From: Acidithiobacillus sp.
GTDB lineage: Bacteria; Pseudomonadota; Gammaproteobacteria; Acidithiobacillales; Acidithiobacillaceae
Direction: 5' to 3'
DNA: 64,000 bases
Assembly (NCBI RefSeq): GCF_023256195.1
Contig: NZ_JAGDWX010000030.1
Location: 53,643 to 117,642 of the forward strand
The notes under the pieces were generated by a model, which was not told the DNA's origin, did no database searches, and saw only the letters and a list, made by a program, of their open reading frames with translations. A program made the translations under genes and the position numbers. How positions within the stretch are numbered: position 1 is the first letter of the stretch; each line of letters starts with the position of its first letter. Of this stretch, positions 30,262-39,032 are shown one piece after another.

Positions 30262-30865
30262 CGGGAGGCCGGGGCGCATCGGCGTGGCAGTCACCGGCGC
30301 CTCGGGGGCGCCCTACGCGCAGCGGCTCCTGCACCATCTTCTCGCCGCACACTGCGACGTGGCCTTGGTCTTTTCCGCTGCGGCACGGATCGTTTGGCGG
30401 GAGGAACTGGGACAAGTACTGCCCACCGACGTCGAGGAAATGGCCACCGTCCTGCGTGCCGCTCTGCCCGATACCGGGACGTTGCGCTGCTACGACGAGC
30501 GCGATTGGTTTTCGCCGCTCGCCTCCGGTTCTCACGCTCCGGATGCCCTGGTCATCTGCCCTTGTTCCGGAGGCACGCTGGCAGCCGTCGCGCAAGGGCT
30601 CTCCAACAACCTCTCGGAGCGGGCCGCCGATGTCATGCTCAAGGAGGGACGCAAGCTCGTCCTGGTCCCCCGCGAGAGCCCCGTCTCCGCCATCCACCTC
30701 GAGAACATGCTGAAGTTGGCCCGGCTCGGCGTATGCATCTTGCCGGCAAGCCCCGGATTCTATACCCGACCCCAGAGCATCGACGAGCTGCTGGACTTCG
30801 TTGTTGCGCGTATTCTCGATCAGCTCGGCGTCGGTCGCGATTTCGGTCCCCAGTGGGGCCTTTGA
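30251..30865 (+). CDS. ubiX: Flavin prenyltransferase UbiX
   Basis: UbiX makes prenylated FMN, the cofactor of the UbiD decarboxylase in ubiquinone synthesis. The 204-aa flavoprotein has the N-terminal VAVTGASGAPYAQRLL, the middle CPCSGGTLAAVAQGLSNNL, and RKLVLVPRESP with the phosphate/FMN-binding residues, ending in FYTRP and a short tail. It starts inside mpl and is convergent with the ABC ATPase gene 20 bp further on, so it ends this operon. Confidence 0.95.
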   Translation: MADSGRPGRIGVAVTGASGAPYAQRLLHHLLAAHCDVALVFSAAARIVWREELGQVLPTDVEEMATVLRAALPDTGTLRCYDERDWFSPLASGSHAPDALVICPCSGGTLAAVAQGLSNNLSERAADVMLKEGRKLVLVPRESPVSAIHLENMLKLARLGVCILPASPGFYTRPQSIDELLDFVVARILDQLGVGRDFGPQWGL

Positions 30866-30885
30866 AGCGGGCCTCGGGAAAGCGC

Positions 30886-32190
30886 TCAGTGGGGATCGTC
30901 CAGACTGAATTCGGCACGACGATCGTCGTAGGCGAAGATCTCGGCGTAGCGACCCCAGTAAATGATGGTTTCCAGTACCGAACGGGCTTTGTCTTCGGGT
31001 AGTCGATCCTCGAGCTCGGACAAGAAGCGGGCGGCGGGCGCGCGATGACCGCTACGCGCATCCAGGACGCTGCGGATGTGGGCCGCCAAAGGCACGTGCT
31101 GGAGCAGATGACGGGCGAAGAGGGTTTTGCGCTCCTGAGTATCCCCCTGTACGAAGCGCCTGCCCGCGGCACTCAGTTGCACCCGGTCGTCGACGAGCTC
31201 CACAAAACCCAGCAGTTGGAGGCTATCCAGAAGTGGCAGGAGATCGTCCACGGAAAAAGCCATGGAGCGTGCCAGCTCCGCCGGACGTATCCCCGGCTGG
31301 CTCCCGTTGCCCAGGCTGTCCAGGGTCTCCAGGAGGCCCGCCATGCGGTTGACGGATACGGCCGGCAACACGCGATGAATGTCCGGGAGATCGGCTACCA
31401 GCGGGGTATGCCCGTCGCCTGCCGTCATCGATGCGTAGATCTCCTCTACCAACGCACGAAAATCCTCGGCATTGCGATCCCGGGGGTGTGGCAGGGGAAT
31501 GGCTATCTCTTGGCGGACGCGTCCCGGGTGGCTACCGAACACCAGAACGCGGTCGGCCAGGAGCACGGCCTCTTCGATATTGTGTGAGACCAGCAGGATG
31601 CCGCGAGTGGCCGTCCGGTGCTCGAGCCAGAGATCCAAGAGATCGCCGCGCAAAGTCTCGGCGGTCAGTACGTCCAGGGCGGAGAAGGCCTCGTCCATGA
31701 GCAGGACCTGTGGTTCCACCACCAGAGCGCGGGCGAAGCCTACCCGCTGACGCATGCCTCCCGAAAGTTCCCGGGGGAAGGCCGATTCAAATCCGTCCAA
31801 GCCGATGGCGTCGATGGCCGCCAAGGCCCGCGCCCGCCGCTCCTTGCGCGGTACGCGCCGTGCCTCCAGGCCCAGCTCCACGTTCTGCAAGACGTTGAGC
31901 CATGGAAAAAGCGCAAAACTTTGAAACACCATGGCCGCACCTGCCACCGGCCCGCGCACGGGTTCGCCGCAAAAACATACCTCACCGCCACTGGCGGGTA
32001 AAAGACCGGCGAGAACACGGAGCAGAGTGGACTTACCGGAGCCGGAGCGACCAACGATGACCAGGATCTCGCCGTCCCGCAGGTCCAGATCGACATCCTC
32101 GAGCACGCGGATTTCAGCCCCCTCGGGATTGGCGAAACGGCGAGAGACGCCACGTAAGCGGTAGAGGGCAGGGAGCGTATCGGTGGGCAT
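30886..32190 (-). CDS. ABC transporter ATP-binding protein, NitT/TauT type, with AAA-associated C-terminal domain
   Basis: A 434-aa ATPase. The nucleotide-binding domain (about 8-250) has Walker A GRSGSGKST at 47-55, signature LSGGMRQRVG and Walker B VLLMDEAFSALD, closest to NrtD/SsuB/TauB. The extra 170 residues (about 265-434) form a winged-helix-like domain seen in ATPases with an AAA-associated C-terminal domain: HRVLPAVSVNRMAGLLETLDS, then FLSELEDRLPEDKARSVLETIIYWGRYAEIFAYDD. ATG 32190 is eight bases after the permease stop. No substrate-binding protein gene is adjacent. Confidence 0.85.
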   Translation of the reverse strand: MPTDTLPALYRLRGVSRRFANPEGAEIRVLEDVDLDLRDGEILVIVGRSGSGKSTLLRVLAGLLPASGGEVCFCGEPVRGPVAGAAMVFQSFALFPWLNVLQNVELGLEARRVPRKERRARALAAIDAIGLDGFESAFPRELSGGMRQRVGFARALVVEPQVLLMDEAFSALDVLTAETLRGDLLDLWLEHRTATRGILLVSHNIEEAVLLADRVLVFGSHPGRVRQEIAIPLPHPRDRNAEDFRALVEEIYASMTAGDGHTPLVADLPDIHRVLPAVSVNRMAGLLETLDSLGNGSQPGIRPAELARSMAFSVDDLLPLLDSLQLLGFVELVDDRVQLSAAGRRFVQGDTQERKTLFARHLLQHVPLAAHIRSVLDARSGHRAPAARFLSELEDRLPEDKARSVLETIIYWGRYAEIFAYDDRRAEFSLDDPH

Positions 32191-32198
32191 GTGTTTGC

Positions 32199-33917
32199 TC
32201 AATCCAAGCGTAGACGGTGCGCCGCCAGATGGTAGAGCCGGCGCCAGAACAGGCGATTGACGAGTACCACGTAAAAGGACATCACACCGATGCCCAAAGC
32301 TACGGCGTCGAGTTGGCCGGCGGCGGTGGCCAGGGTGATGTAGGCGCCGAGTCCCGTAGCGATGAGCGTATGATGGCCCCAGGATACCACTTCGGCGACG
32401 ATGGACGCGTTCCAGGCGCCACCGCTGGCCGTGATACCGCCCGTCACGGTGCCGGGAAAGGTTCCGGGCAGCAGCAGACGCTTCCACAGCAGCCAGCCCC
32501 GCAGGCCCAGATTGCGCGCCGCCTCCTTGAGGTCGCTGGGCAGGGCGGCGGCAGCGCCGATGACATTGAAGAGCACGTACCATTGGCTGCCAAGGATCAT
32601 CAAGGGACTTACCCAGACGTTGACGTTCAAGTGCCAGCGGAGAATGGCGAGCACCACCAGGGGAAACAGCAGGTTGGCAGGAAAGGCCGCGAGAAACTGG
32701 ATCACAGCCTGGACGCGTCCGGAAAGGCCGGGGCGCAGGCCCACGAGAATGCCCACAGGTACCCAGACCAACAAAGAAAGCACGACCAGGATAAAGACAC
32801 GCAGGCCAGTGACGAGACCGAGCAAGAAAACGTGCACGATTTCCTGCGTGCTGAAATGACGGAGGAGGGTCTCAACCAAGTGCCAGGAGAAGAGCCCCAG
32901 GGCAAGGACCATAGCGACGGAAAAAAAGCCGTCGCGCCAGGGTGTGGGGGGCCGCTCGTCCTGCCAGTGAGGCCGGCCCGGAGGCAGCCATCGCAGGGAA
33001 ATCTCCCATAGCGCTTCGAGCAAGCGCGCGAAGACCTGGGCAATACGGCTACGGCGCAGACCCTCCAGAACGATGGACCGGGGTCGTTGCAGATCGGTGC
33101 CGATCTCCCACTTGAATTTGTCAGCCCAGGCTACCAGCGGTCGAAAAAGCAGAAAATCGTAGAGGCCGATGACGACGATCATGGCCAAGATCGCCCAGAA
33201 AATGGCCACCAGATCTTTCTGCTGGATCGCCATGGCGATGTAGGAGCCGATGCCGGGGACCATGACCTCATGCCCCGCCACGGTAATGGCCTCCGCTGCA
33301 ACGACAAAAAACCAGCCACCCGACATGGACATCATGGTGTTCCACAACAAAGGGGGGACGGCGAAGGGCAGTTCCAGGCGAAAAAAGCGCTGCCATGCAT
33401 TCAGGCGATAGAGGCGGGCGGCCTCGTCCAGATCGTGGGGCAGAGTGATGAGGGCTTGATAAAAGGCAAAGGTCATGTTCCAGACCTGTGAGGTGAAGAC
33501 GGCAAAGATAACCGCCAGTTGCACACCCACCAGGCTTCCTGGAAAGAGCGCGATGAAGCCCGTCACGGTGATGGAGAGATAACCCAGGATGGGAACGGAC
33601 TGGAGGATATCCAGGAGCGGGATGAGAATCTTCCCGGCATAGCGGTTCTTGGCCGCCAGGGTGGCGTACACCACCGTAAAAAGCAGAGAAGCCAGTACGG
33701 CGGCGAGCATACGCAGAGTGGTGAAGAGGGCATCGTCGAAGAGGGCATTGGGCTCGGTGGAAATGGGCAGCGGTTGACCGATGGAAAAAGGTACCGCCAT
33801 CTGCCGGATGGCGTGGGATAGCGTGAAAAATCCCAACACGACCAGCGGCAGCAGCAGCAGATCCTGCCGATTCCCACGCAGCGCCAGCCAGATGCCGGCG
33901 TTGTGAACGCGACTCAT
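32199..33917 (-). CDS. ABC transporter permease with two fused membrane domains, NitT/TauT type
   Basis: A 572-aa permease made of two BPD_transp domains in tandem, so a single chain supplies both halves of the channel. Each half has about six membrane segments and an EAA-type loop: LDEAARLYRLNAWQRFFRLELP in the first, LKEAARNLGLRGWLLWKRLLLPG in the second. A soluble linker lies at about 270-330. Family members import nitrate, taurine, sulfonates or bicarbonate, and nothing here tells which. It is divergent from gadB across 436 bp. Confidence 0.85.
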   Translation of the reverse strand: MSRVHNAGIWLALRGNRQDLLLLPLVVLGFFTLSHAIRQMAVPFSIGQPLPISTEPNALFDDALFTTLRMLAAVLASLLFTVVYATLAAKNRYAGKILIPLLDILQSVPILGYLSITVTGFIALFPGSLVGVQLAVIFAVFTSQVWNMTFAFYQALITLPHDLDEAARLYRLNAWQRFFRLELPFAVPPLLWNTMMSMSGGWFFVVAAEAITVAGHEVMVPGIGSYIAMAIQQKDLVAIFWAILAMIVVIGLYDFLLFRPLVAWADKFKWEIGTDLQRPRSIVLEGLRRSRIAQVFARLLEALWEISLRWLPPGRPHWQDERPPTPWRDGFFSVAMVLALGLFSWHLVETLLRHFSTQEIVHVFLLGLVTGLRVFILVVLSLLVWVPVGILVGLRPGLSGRVQAVIQFLAAFPANLLFPLVVLAILRWHLNVNVWVSPLMILGSQWYVLFNVIGAAAALPSDLKEAARNLGLRGWLLWKRLLLPGTFPGTVTGGITASGGAWNASIVAEVVSWGHHTLIATGLGAYITLATAAGQLDAVALGIGVMSFYVVLVNRLFWRRLYHLAAHRLRLD

Positions 33918-34353
33918 GGCAATCCTTTTCGAGCGCTGTGGCTATGCAAGGCTACCCTCGGGACCTGTCCTAATAGAACATCGATTCAGTCACTTATACG
34001 ACCACTGCCCGCGTCGTCTCGGGTTTTGAGGTGTGTAGCCGCCCCAAAAGCAACACGACCTTGACCCAAGCGACTATCGAGCAGTTCCATCGCCCGAGTA
34101 TAACGAGGAATTGTGACAATATCATGACAACCAGGTCTGTTTTTCGATCCCCTTTGACGGATTGCGAGGCTCGCGCCACATCGATACGCAATGGCAGCCT
34201 GCATGTCACAGTAGATTCTGCAAAATGCCACGCAATTCCCAGGTCTACAGATCCGCTTTCCGGCCATCTGGAACCTCTGATCCTACTGGGAGTCGGACTG
34301 TGTGTGTCTGTTGACAAGCTATCCTTCCATAACTGCGCGCAGGAGAAAGAGAT
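33918..34353. other. 436-bp divergent intergenic region between the ABC permease and gadB
   Basis: No convincing gene. Open frames here are short and do not look like protein. It holds an ATTGTGACAAT inverted repeat (34110-34120), a TTGACA at 34311-34316 without a well-spaced -10, and the gadB ribosome site AGGAGAAAGAG. It should contain promoters for both divergent units. Confidence 0.6.
34110..34130. promoter_or_regulatory. Candidate operator: inverted repeat plus TGACAA direct repeat
   Basis: ATTGT-G-ACAAT (34110-34120) is a perfect inverted repeat. TGACAA recurs at 34114-34119 and 34125-34130, eleven bases apart, i.e. on the same helical face. It is midway in the divergent region, where a shared regulator could bind. 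No regulator gene is adjacent. Confidence 0.35.
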
Positions 34354-35733
34354 ATGGTCAAATCGTGGCAAGAGGATGACGGCACTCTACAACCGGCTTT
34401 CGCCAGTCGAAGTATGGATTGCTCCGTACCGAAATATCGACTGCCGGAAAAGGAAATGGACGCCCGCACCGCCTATCAGCTCATCCACGACGAACTGATG
34501 CTGGACGGTAACGCTCGCCTGAACCTGGCAACCTTCGTGACCACCTGGATGGAACCGGAGGCCGAGCAGCTGATGGCGGAGACCTTCGACAAGAACCTGA
34601 TCGACAAGGACGAATATCCCCAGACTGCGGAGATCGAGACCCGCTGCGTGAACATGCTGGCGCGGCTTTTTCACGCGCCGCAGCAGGGTAAGGCCGTTGG
34701 CGTCTCGGCGATTGGTTCCAGCGAGGCCGTCATGCTCGCCGGTATGGCGCTCAAGTGGCGCTGGCGGCAGGCGCGGGAAAAGGCCGGCCGGCCCGCGCAC
34801 AAGCCCAACCTGATCCTGGGTCGCAACGTCCAGGTGGTCTGGGAGAAATTCTGTCGCTACTGGGAGGTAGAGCCACGTTACCTACCCATGCAAGAGGATC
34901 GTTATACGCTGTCGCCGCAAGCCGTGGCGGCCGCTGTGGACGAGAATACCATTGGCGTGGTGGCGGTGCTGGGAACGACCTTTACCGGTGAGTACGACCC
35001 TATCGCGGCCATCCACGATGCCCTGGTGCCTCTGACGGAAAAGCTGGGCTACGCAGTCCCCATGCATGTCGACGCTGCCAGCGGGGGCTTCGTCGCACCC
35101 TTTTTGCAGCCGGATCTGGTCTGGGATTTTCGTTTGCCCCAGGTAGTTTCCATCAACTGTTCAGGGCACAAGTACGGCTTGGTGTATCCGGGAGTCGGCT
35201 GGGCCCTCTGGCGCGATCGCGACTGCCTGCCAGATGCCTTGGTCTTTCACGTCAATTATCTGGGCGGTGACATGCCCACCTTTACCCTGAATTTTTCCCG
35301 CCCGGGGAATCAGATCGTCGGTCAATACTACAATTTTTTGCGACTGGGACGGGAAGGCTACACCCGGATCATGCAAAATCTCCGGGATACCGCTCTGTGG
35401 TTGGCAGACGCCCTGGAAAAGACGCAGCAGTTCCAGATCATCAACCGCGGAGATACCATCCCCGTGATCGCCTTGCGTCTACGAAAGGAAATACGCGACT
35501 TCGACGTCTTTGCCATTTCCGAGCGGCTGCGAGGGCGTGGCTGGCAGGTACCAGCGTATACCTTGCCCGCCGATTGCGAGGATATTGCCATCCTGCGTCT
35601 GGTCCTACGCGAGGGCTTCAGTCGCGATTTGGCCGAATTGTTTCTCAACGATCTCAAGGCGACCATACGCGAGCTCCGTCAGGGCCATGCCCAAACCCCA
35701 GAGCACCAAGCCCCGATATTCCATCACAATTGA
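34354..35733 (+). CDS. gadB: Glutamate decarboxylase
   Basis: GadB decarboxylates glutamate to GABA, consuming a cytoplasmic proton, and is a core acid-resistance enzyme. The 459-aa protein follows the bacterial GadA/B pattern. The Schiff-base Lys is Lys273 in NCSGHKYGLVYPG (E. coli Lys276), and HVDAASGGFVAPF and FSRPGNQIVGQYY are conserved. The C-terminus ends FHHN, with a His one residue before the end, as in E. coli GadB, where His465 closes the active site at neutral pH. ATG 34354 follows AGGAGAAAGAG. No gadC antiporter is in the window. Confidence 0.95.
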   Translation: MVKSWQEDDGTLQPAFASRSMDCSVPKYRLPEKEMDARTAYQLIHDELMLDGNARLNLATFVTTWMEPEAEQLMAETFDKNLIDKDEYPQTAEIETRCVNMLARLFHAPQQGKAVGVSAIGSSEAVMLAGMALKWRWRQAREKAGRPAHKPNLILGRNVQVVWEKFCRYWEVEPRYLPMQEDRYTLSPQAVAAAVDENTIGVVAVLGTTFTGEYDPIAAIHDALVPLTEKLGYAVPMHVDAASGGFVAPFLQPDLVWDFRLPQVVSINCSGHKYGLVYPGVGWALWRDRDCLPDALVFHVNYLGGDMPTFTLNFSRPGNQIVGQYYNFLRLGREGYTRIMQNLRDTALWLADALEKTQQFQIINRGDTIPVIALRLRKEIRDFDVFAISERLRGRGWQVPAYTLPADCEDIAILRLVLREGFSRDLAELFLNDLKATIRELRQGHAQTPEHQAPIFHHN

Positions 35734-35740
35734 CGAGGAT

Positions 35741-35768
35741 GGCGGCCCGCGTTCGCGCAGCGGCCGCC
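35741..35768. terminator. Possible bidirectional hairpin between gadB and the porin gene
   Basis: GGCGGCC and GGCCGCC arms enclose a short CGCG-TTCG-CGC inner stem, in the 48-bp gap between two convergent genes. There is no U-tract, so it may be a weak terminator or only a stabilising hairpin. Confidence 0.35.
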
Positions 35769-35781
35769 TGCGATGGATGCC

Positions 35782-37134
35782 TCAGTTCTTGATGGTGCCA
35801 TCGAAATAGGCGCCGATGGCGAGGTTGAAGCGAGTGTGCCAGGCGCCATCGTCGGGACCATCGAAGGCCATGGCGGCGTTACGGCCGCTGATCACATCGG
35901 CCCAGATGTAGACGGGATTGGCGGCGAACTCCACGCCGGCAACATTCAGCTGTACGTCACCCACCCGGTGCGGATTGGCCACGCTACCGACGTTGAAGCC
36001 ACCGGCTGTGGCCACGTGCAGGTAGCCATAGTCGTCGTACAGACTGACCGTGTGCACAGGCCCCCAACGCACCGGAAAACTACGCTTGAGGCTTACCCCG
36101 TAGAGTTGACCCTTGGCCGGCATGTGGTACGCAAAACCGTAATTCTCAGCGATGATGGAGCTACGCGGCAGGAGCATACCGCCGTAGCCGGCGTCGCGTG
36201 GCACGTTATAGGCGTAGTCCACTGCTTGCAGTTTAAGGTTCCAGGGCCCCCAGGTCCCGTCCATGGCTGCGGTGACAGCCCAGCGGCTTCCTTGCCGATC
36301 CCCGGCCTGCAGCTGCCCGCCTTTGGCTGCGACGGAGAAGACGGCGCGATGGTCCCGCGCATTCCCTCGCCAGTGATAGGCCAGACGGACGGCCCCACCA
36401 TTGTCGCTGTGATAGCCGTCGGTGGGGACGCCTCCGGCGTAGGTGCTGGGCTGGCCCAGATTATCGTTCTTGAAGGCCGCAAGATTCACCTGCCACGGCC
36501 CATCCTGGAGACGATAGCCCACTCCCGCCCCTTGATGATCCGTAAACCCAGCGTAGTAGGCCAAGCTTCCCCAAAAGGAGTCGTAACCATAGGGAAGGTT
36601 GCCGAAGGGCTCGTGAAATAGCCCGAATTTTATCTGCTGTTGCTGATAATTTTTACCGAAATTGTAGGCGAACCAGCCATAATGTAGATAGGCATGATTT
36701 TTGATGTTGACCGTCGAAAATCGTTCATCCGCCGCATAAATCCAATGTTTGCCGTAATGCCCGTGCACGTTCAGGTCGAGATAATCGAGGATCAAATGAC
36801 CGCCCGTGTTGTCTGGCCGCTGATACTGATACTCCGTCACCAGGCCGCCGCCAATGGTGAGTGCCGATGTCGACTGGGGTTTTTTCTTCTTGGCCGCCAC
36901 CGTGCCAGTCTGCGTTGGCGACGTATGGGCCACTTTCTGACCGGATATCGTTGTCGGTTGCGTTTGTGGGTGTGATCTCGCCAATTGCGCTTTCAGAACA
37001 TCGAGCTCTCTCTGCAGACGTTCTACTTCACTTTGTAGTTGTGCCTTGCTCGGTGTCTGCGCGGCCGCCACGACGGGTTGGCCGAGGCCCACGACCAGGG
37101 CTACGAGTACCATCCGCTGCATCTGGTAAGACAT
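35782..37134 (-). CDS. Outer-membrane porin (phosphate-selective/OprO-P-like)
   Basis: A 450-aa exported protein. Signal peptide at about 1-25 (cleavage near AAA-QT), then a Gln/Glu coiled coil (about 28-55, LQSEVERLQRELDVLKAQL), a Lys/Thr linker, and about 350 residues of alternating aromatic strands typical of a beta-barrel (for example YQYQRPDN, WFAYNFGKNY, YHWRGN). The order coiled coil plus barrel resembles the OprO/OprP-like porin group. The last residues FNLAIGAYFDGTIKN are a poor but possible barrel end. AAGGAGGAAG precedes ATG 37134. It follows the ProX-like gene by 68 bp, suggesting it serves the same substrate. Confidence 0.7.
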   Translation of the reverse strand: MSYQMQRMVLVALVVGLGQPVVAAAQTPSKAQLQSEVERLQRELDVLKAQLARSHPQTQPTTISGQKVAHTSPTQTGTVAAKKKKPQSTSALTIGGGLVTEYQYQRPDNTGGHLILDYLDLNVHGHYGKHWIYAADERFSTVNIKNHAYLHYGWFAYNFGKNYQQQQIKFGLFHEPFGNLPYGYDSFWGSLAYYAGFTDHQGAGVGYRLQDGPWQVNLAAFKNDNLGQPSTYAGGVPTDGYHSDNGGAVRLAYHWRGNARDHRAVFSVAAKGGQLQAGDRQGSRWAVTAAMDGTWGPWNLKLQAVDYAYNVPRDAGYGGMLLPRSSIIAENYGFAYHMPAKGQLYGVSLKRSFPVRWGPVHTVSLYDDYGYLHVATAGGFNVGSVANPHRVGDVQLNVAGVEFAANPVYIWADVISGRNAAMAFDGPDDGAWHTRFNLAIGAYFDGTIKN

Positions 37135-37202
37135 GGTGCTTCCTCCTTTTTGCTAGGGCGCTTATCCCTCCTTCTGGGATGATCGGGCTGGGTGTGTCAA
37201 GT

Positions 37203-38075
37203 TCAGGCGCTACGACTTTTTTGTACCCAGGAAGTAATTTCCGATTGGTGTGCCTTGATCCACTGCTGAACTACCTTGTCCAAAGACGCGCCTTGGCGTC
37301 GCTCGTTCATGAGCTTCTCCAGGCTGCCGATGGAAATGTAAAACTGGCGCAGGAAAGCGACGACCTGGGGCGCTTTTTTCTCCAATTTGGGGTTTATGAC
37401 GGCATCGATGTTGCCAGGCTTACCATAGACATTCTTCGGATCCGAGAGTTCGCGCAGATGAAAGCGCGCCCAAATACTCAAGGGAGTCCAGGCGGTCACC
37501 ACGATCCATCGGTGGGCCGCGATGGAACGCTTGAGCTCTGCCTCCATGGCTGGCGTCGAACTGCTCAATAGGCGCATGTGCCGCATGCCATAGCTCTCGA
37601 TAGCCTTCTGGGTGGTGATCATCACCCCGGCGCCCGAGCCGATGCCGACGATGCGATCGTGGAACTTCTGGTGATACTGCTCCAATTGGGAAAGGCTGTG
37701 CACCGGCACATAATCCGGCACCGCGAGACCGGCCCAGGTGCCCTTGGTGATGGGACCGAGGTTTACGACCTGATGTTTATAGCGCTGCCAGTAGCTTTTC
37801 TGGATCACCGGTAGCCAGGCGGTGAGAGTGGCATCGGCACGCCCTGTGGCCACGGCGGCCCACATCGGTCCGGCTTCGGTATCGATGATTTTTACCGGAT
37901 AATGCAGCTGGTCCTGAATGATCCGGGCGGCGATATGGGTGGTGATATTACTGCTGGACCACGATGCCACATTGGTGATGCTCACCGTGGGCTTATCCGC
38001 TGCCAACGCGACGCCGGTACCGATGATACTGACGAGTATTGCGCGACAGAGAAGCTTGTGAATGGGTGTGTTCAT
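37203..38075 (-). CDS. Glycine betaine/proline-type ABC transporter substrate-binding protein
   Basis: A 290-aa periplasmic binding protein of the OpuAC/ProX family. The signal peptide spans about 1-26 (ALA-AD). The OpuAC fold is indicated by ITNVASWSSSNITTHIAARIIQ, PMWAAVATGRADATLTAWLP and GIGSGAGVMITTQKAIESYG. Several Trp residues could form the aromatic cage for a quaternary amine. Substrate (glycine betaine, proline betaine, choline or carnitine) cannot be fixed from sequence. GGAGTGATTC precedes the ATG, three bases after the permease stop. Confidence 0.85.
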   Translation of the reverse strand: MNTPIHKLLCRAILVSIIGTGVALAADKPTVSITNVASWSSSNITTHIAARIIQDQLHYPVKIIDTEAGPMWAAVATGRADATLTAWLPVIQKSYWQRYKHQVVNLGPITKGTWAGLAVPDYVPVHSLSQLEQYHQKFHDRIVGIGSGAGVMITTQKAIESYGMRHMRLLSSSTPAMEAELKRSIAAHRWIVVTAWTPLSIWARFHLRELSDPKNVYGKPGNIDAVINPKLEKKAPQVVAFLRQFYISIGSLEKLMNERRQGASLDKVVQQWIKAHQSEITSWVQKSRSA

Positions 38076-38078
38076 GAA

Positions 38079-38933
38079 TCACTCCTTGCGCTGCTGACCG
38101 AAGGCCTGAGTAAGACGATCGATGATGATGGCGAGAATGACCACACTGATCCCGCCGACGAAACTTTTGCCCACATCCAATTGCGTAATGCCCTGGAGTA
38201 CCTCGTTACCCAGACCGCCGGCTCCGATCATGGAGGCAATCACTACCATGGACAGGCCCAGCATGATGGACTGATTGACGCCCGCCATGATGGAGGGCAG
38301 GGCCGTGGGTATCTGGACTTTCCATAGCAGCTGCCACCAGGTAGCCCCAAAGGACTCCGTGGCCTCCACCAACTCTGCGGGAACCTGGCGTATGCCCAAG
38401 GCCGTCAGGCGCACCAGGGGCGGCAGGGCGAAAATAGTCGTGGCGATCACCCCGGGGACCAGACCCAGTCCAAAAAAGATCACGGCAGGCACCAAGTAGA
38501 CAAAGGCAGGCATGGTCTGCATCACATCCAGGATAGGCCGCAGGATCTTTTCGGCGAGGTGGCTCTGTGCGGCGAAAATCCCCAGGGGGATGCCCACGAT
38601 GAGGATGAGCAACTCGGCCGCAAGCACCAGCGCCAGCGTCTGTATCAGGGCGTGCCACAGGTGTAGATCCCAGACCAAACCAAGGCCGAACAGAGAAAAA
38701 AGCGCCAAGCCCCAGGCCCGCGGTCGCTGCCAGCCCAAGGCCAGCAGGGACAGCACGGCTACCAGGGGTATGAAAATCAGGACCGGTACAGCCCGCAACC
38801 CATGCTCCAGGAGAGATATGAGGGAGTGGATGAAGTGGCTGACGGCATTCAAGCTAGCCCCATAGTGCGCCGTCAGATAGTCCACTCCGTGGCTCACCCA
38901 GTGTCCCAAGGGAATGGTCGGTATTGACGTCAC
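38079..38933 (-). CDS. Glycine betaine/proline-type ABC transporter permease (ProW-like)
   Basis: A 284-aa inner-membrane permease. About seven membrane segments are visible, with the BPD_transp core from LVLAAELLILIVGIPLG onward. The EAA loop is in ELVEATESFGATWWQLLWKVQIPTALPSIMAG. I choose GTG 38933, which follows GAGGAGGTAGCAGCG; an ATG at 38966 lacks a ribosome site. It lies between the ATPase gene (gap 99 bp) and the binding-protein gene (gap 3 bp). Confidence 0.88.
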   Translation of the reverse strand: MTSIPTIPLGHWVSHGVDYLTAHYGASLNAVSHFIHSLISLLEHGLRAVPVLIFIPLVAVLSLLALGWQRPRAWGLALFSLFGLGLVWDLHLWHALIQTLALVLAAELLILIVGIPLGIFAAQSHLAEKILRPILDVMQTMPAFVYLVPAVIFFGLGLVPGVIATTIFALPPLVRLTALGIRQVPAELVEATESFGATWWQLLWKVQIPTALPSIMAGVNQSIMLGLSMVVIASMIGAGGLGNEVLQGITQLDVGKSFVGGISVVILAIIIDRLTQAFGQQRKE

Positions 38934-39032
38934 CGCTGCTACCTCCTCGCTACAGCTTGCTTCCATAAGGGCCGAGTCAGCGTTGCGGACATTGCATCGG
39001 TACCCGGTCGCCTATACCGCGACACGTTTTTC

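Noticed and set aside
34031..34498. Plus-strand open frame before and inside gadB
   Set aside because: Its composition is unlike protein, it has no ribosome site, and it overlaps the gadB start in another frame.
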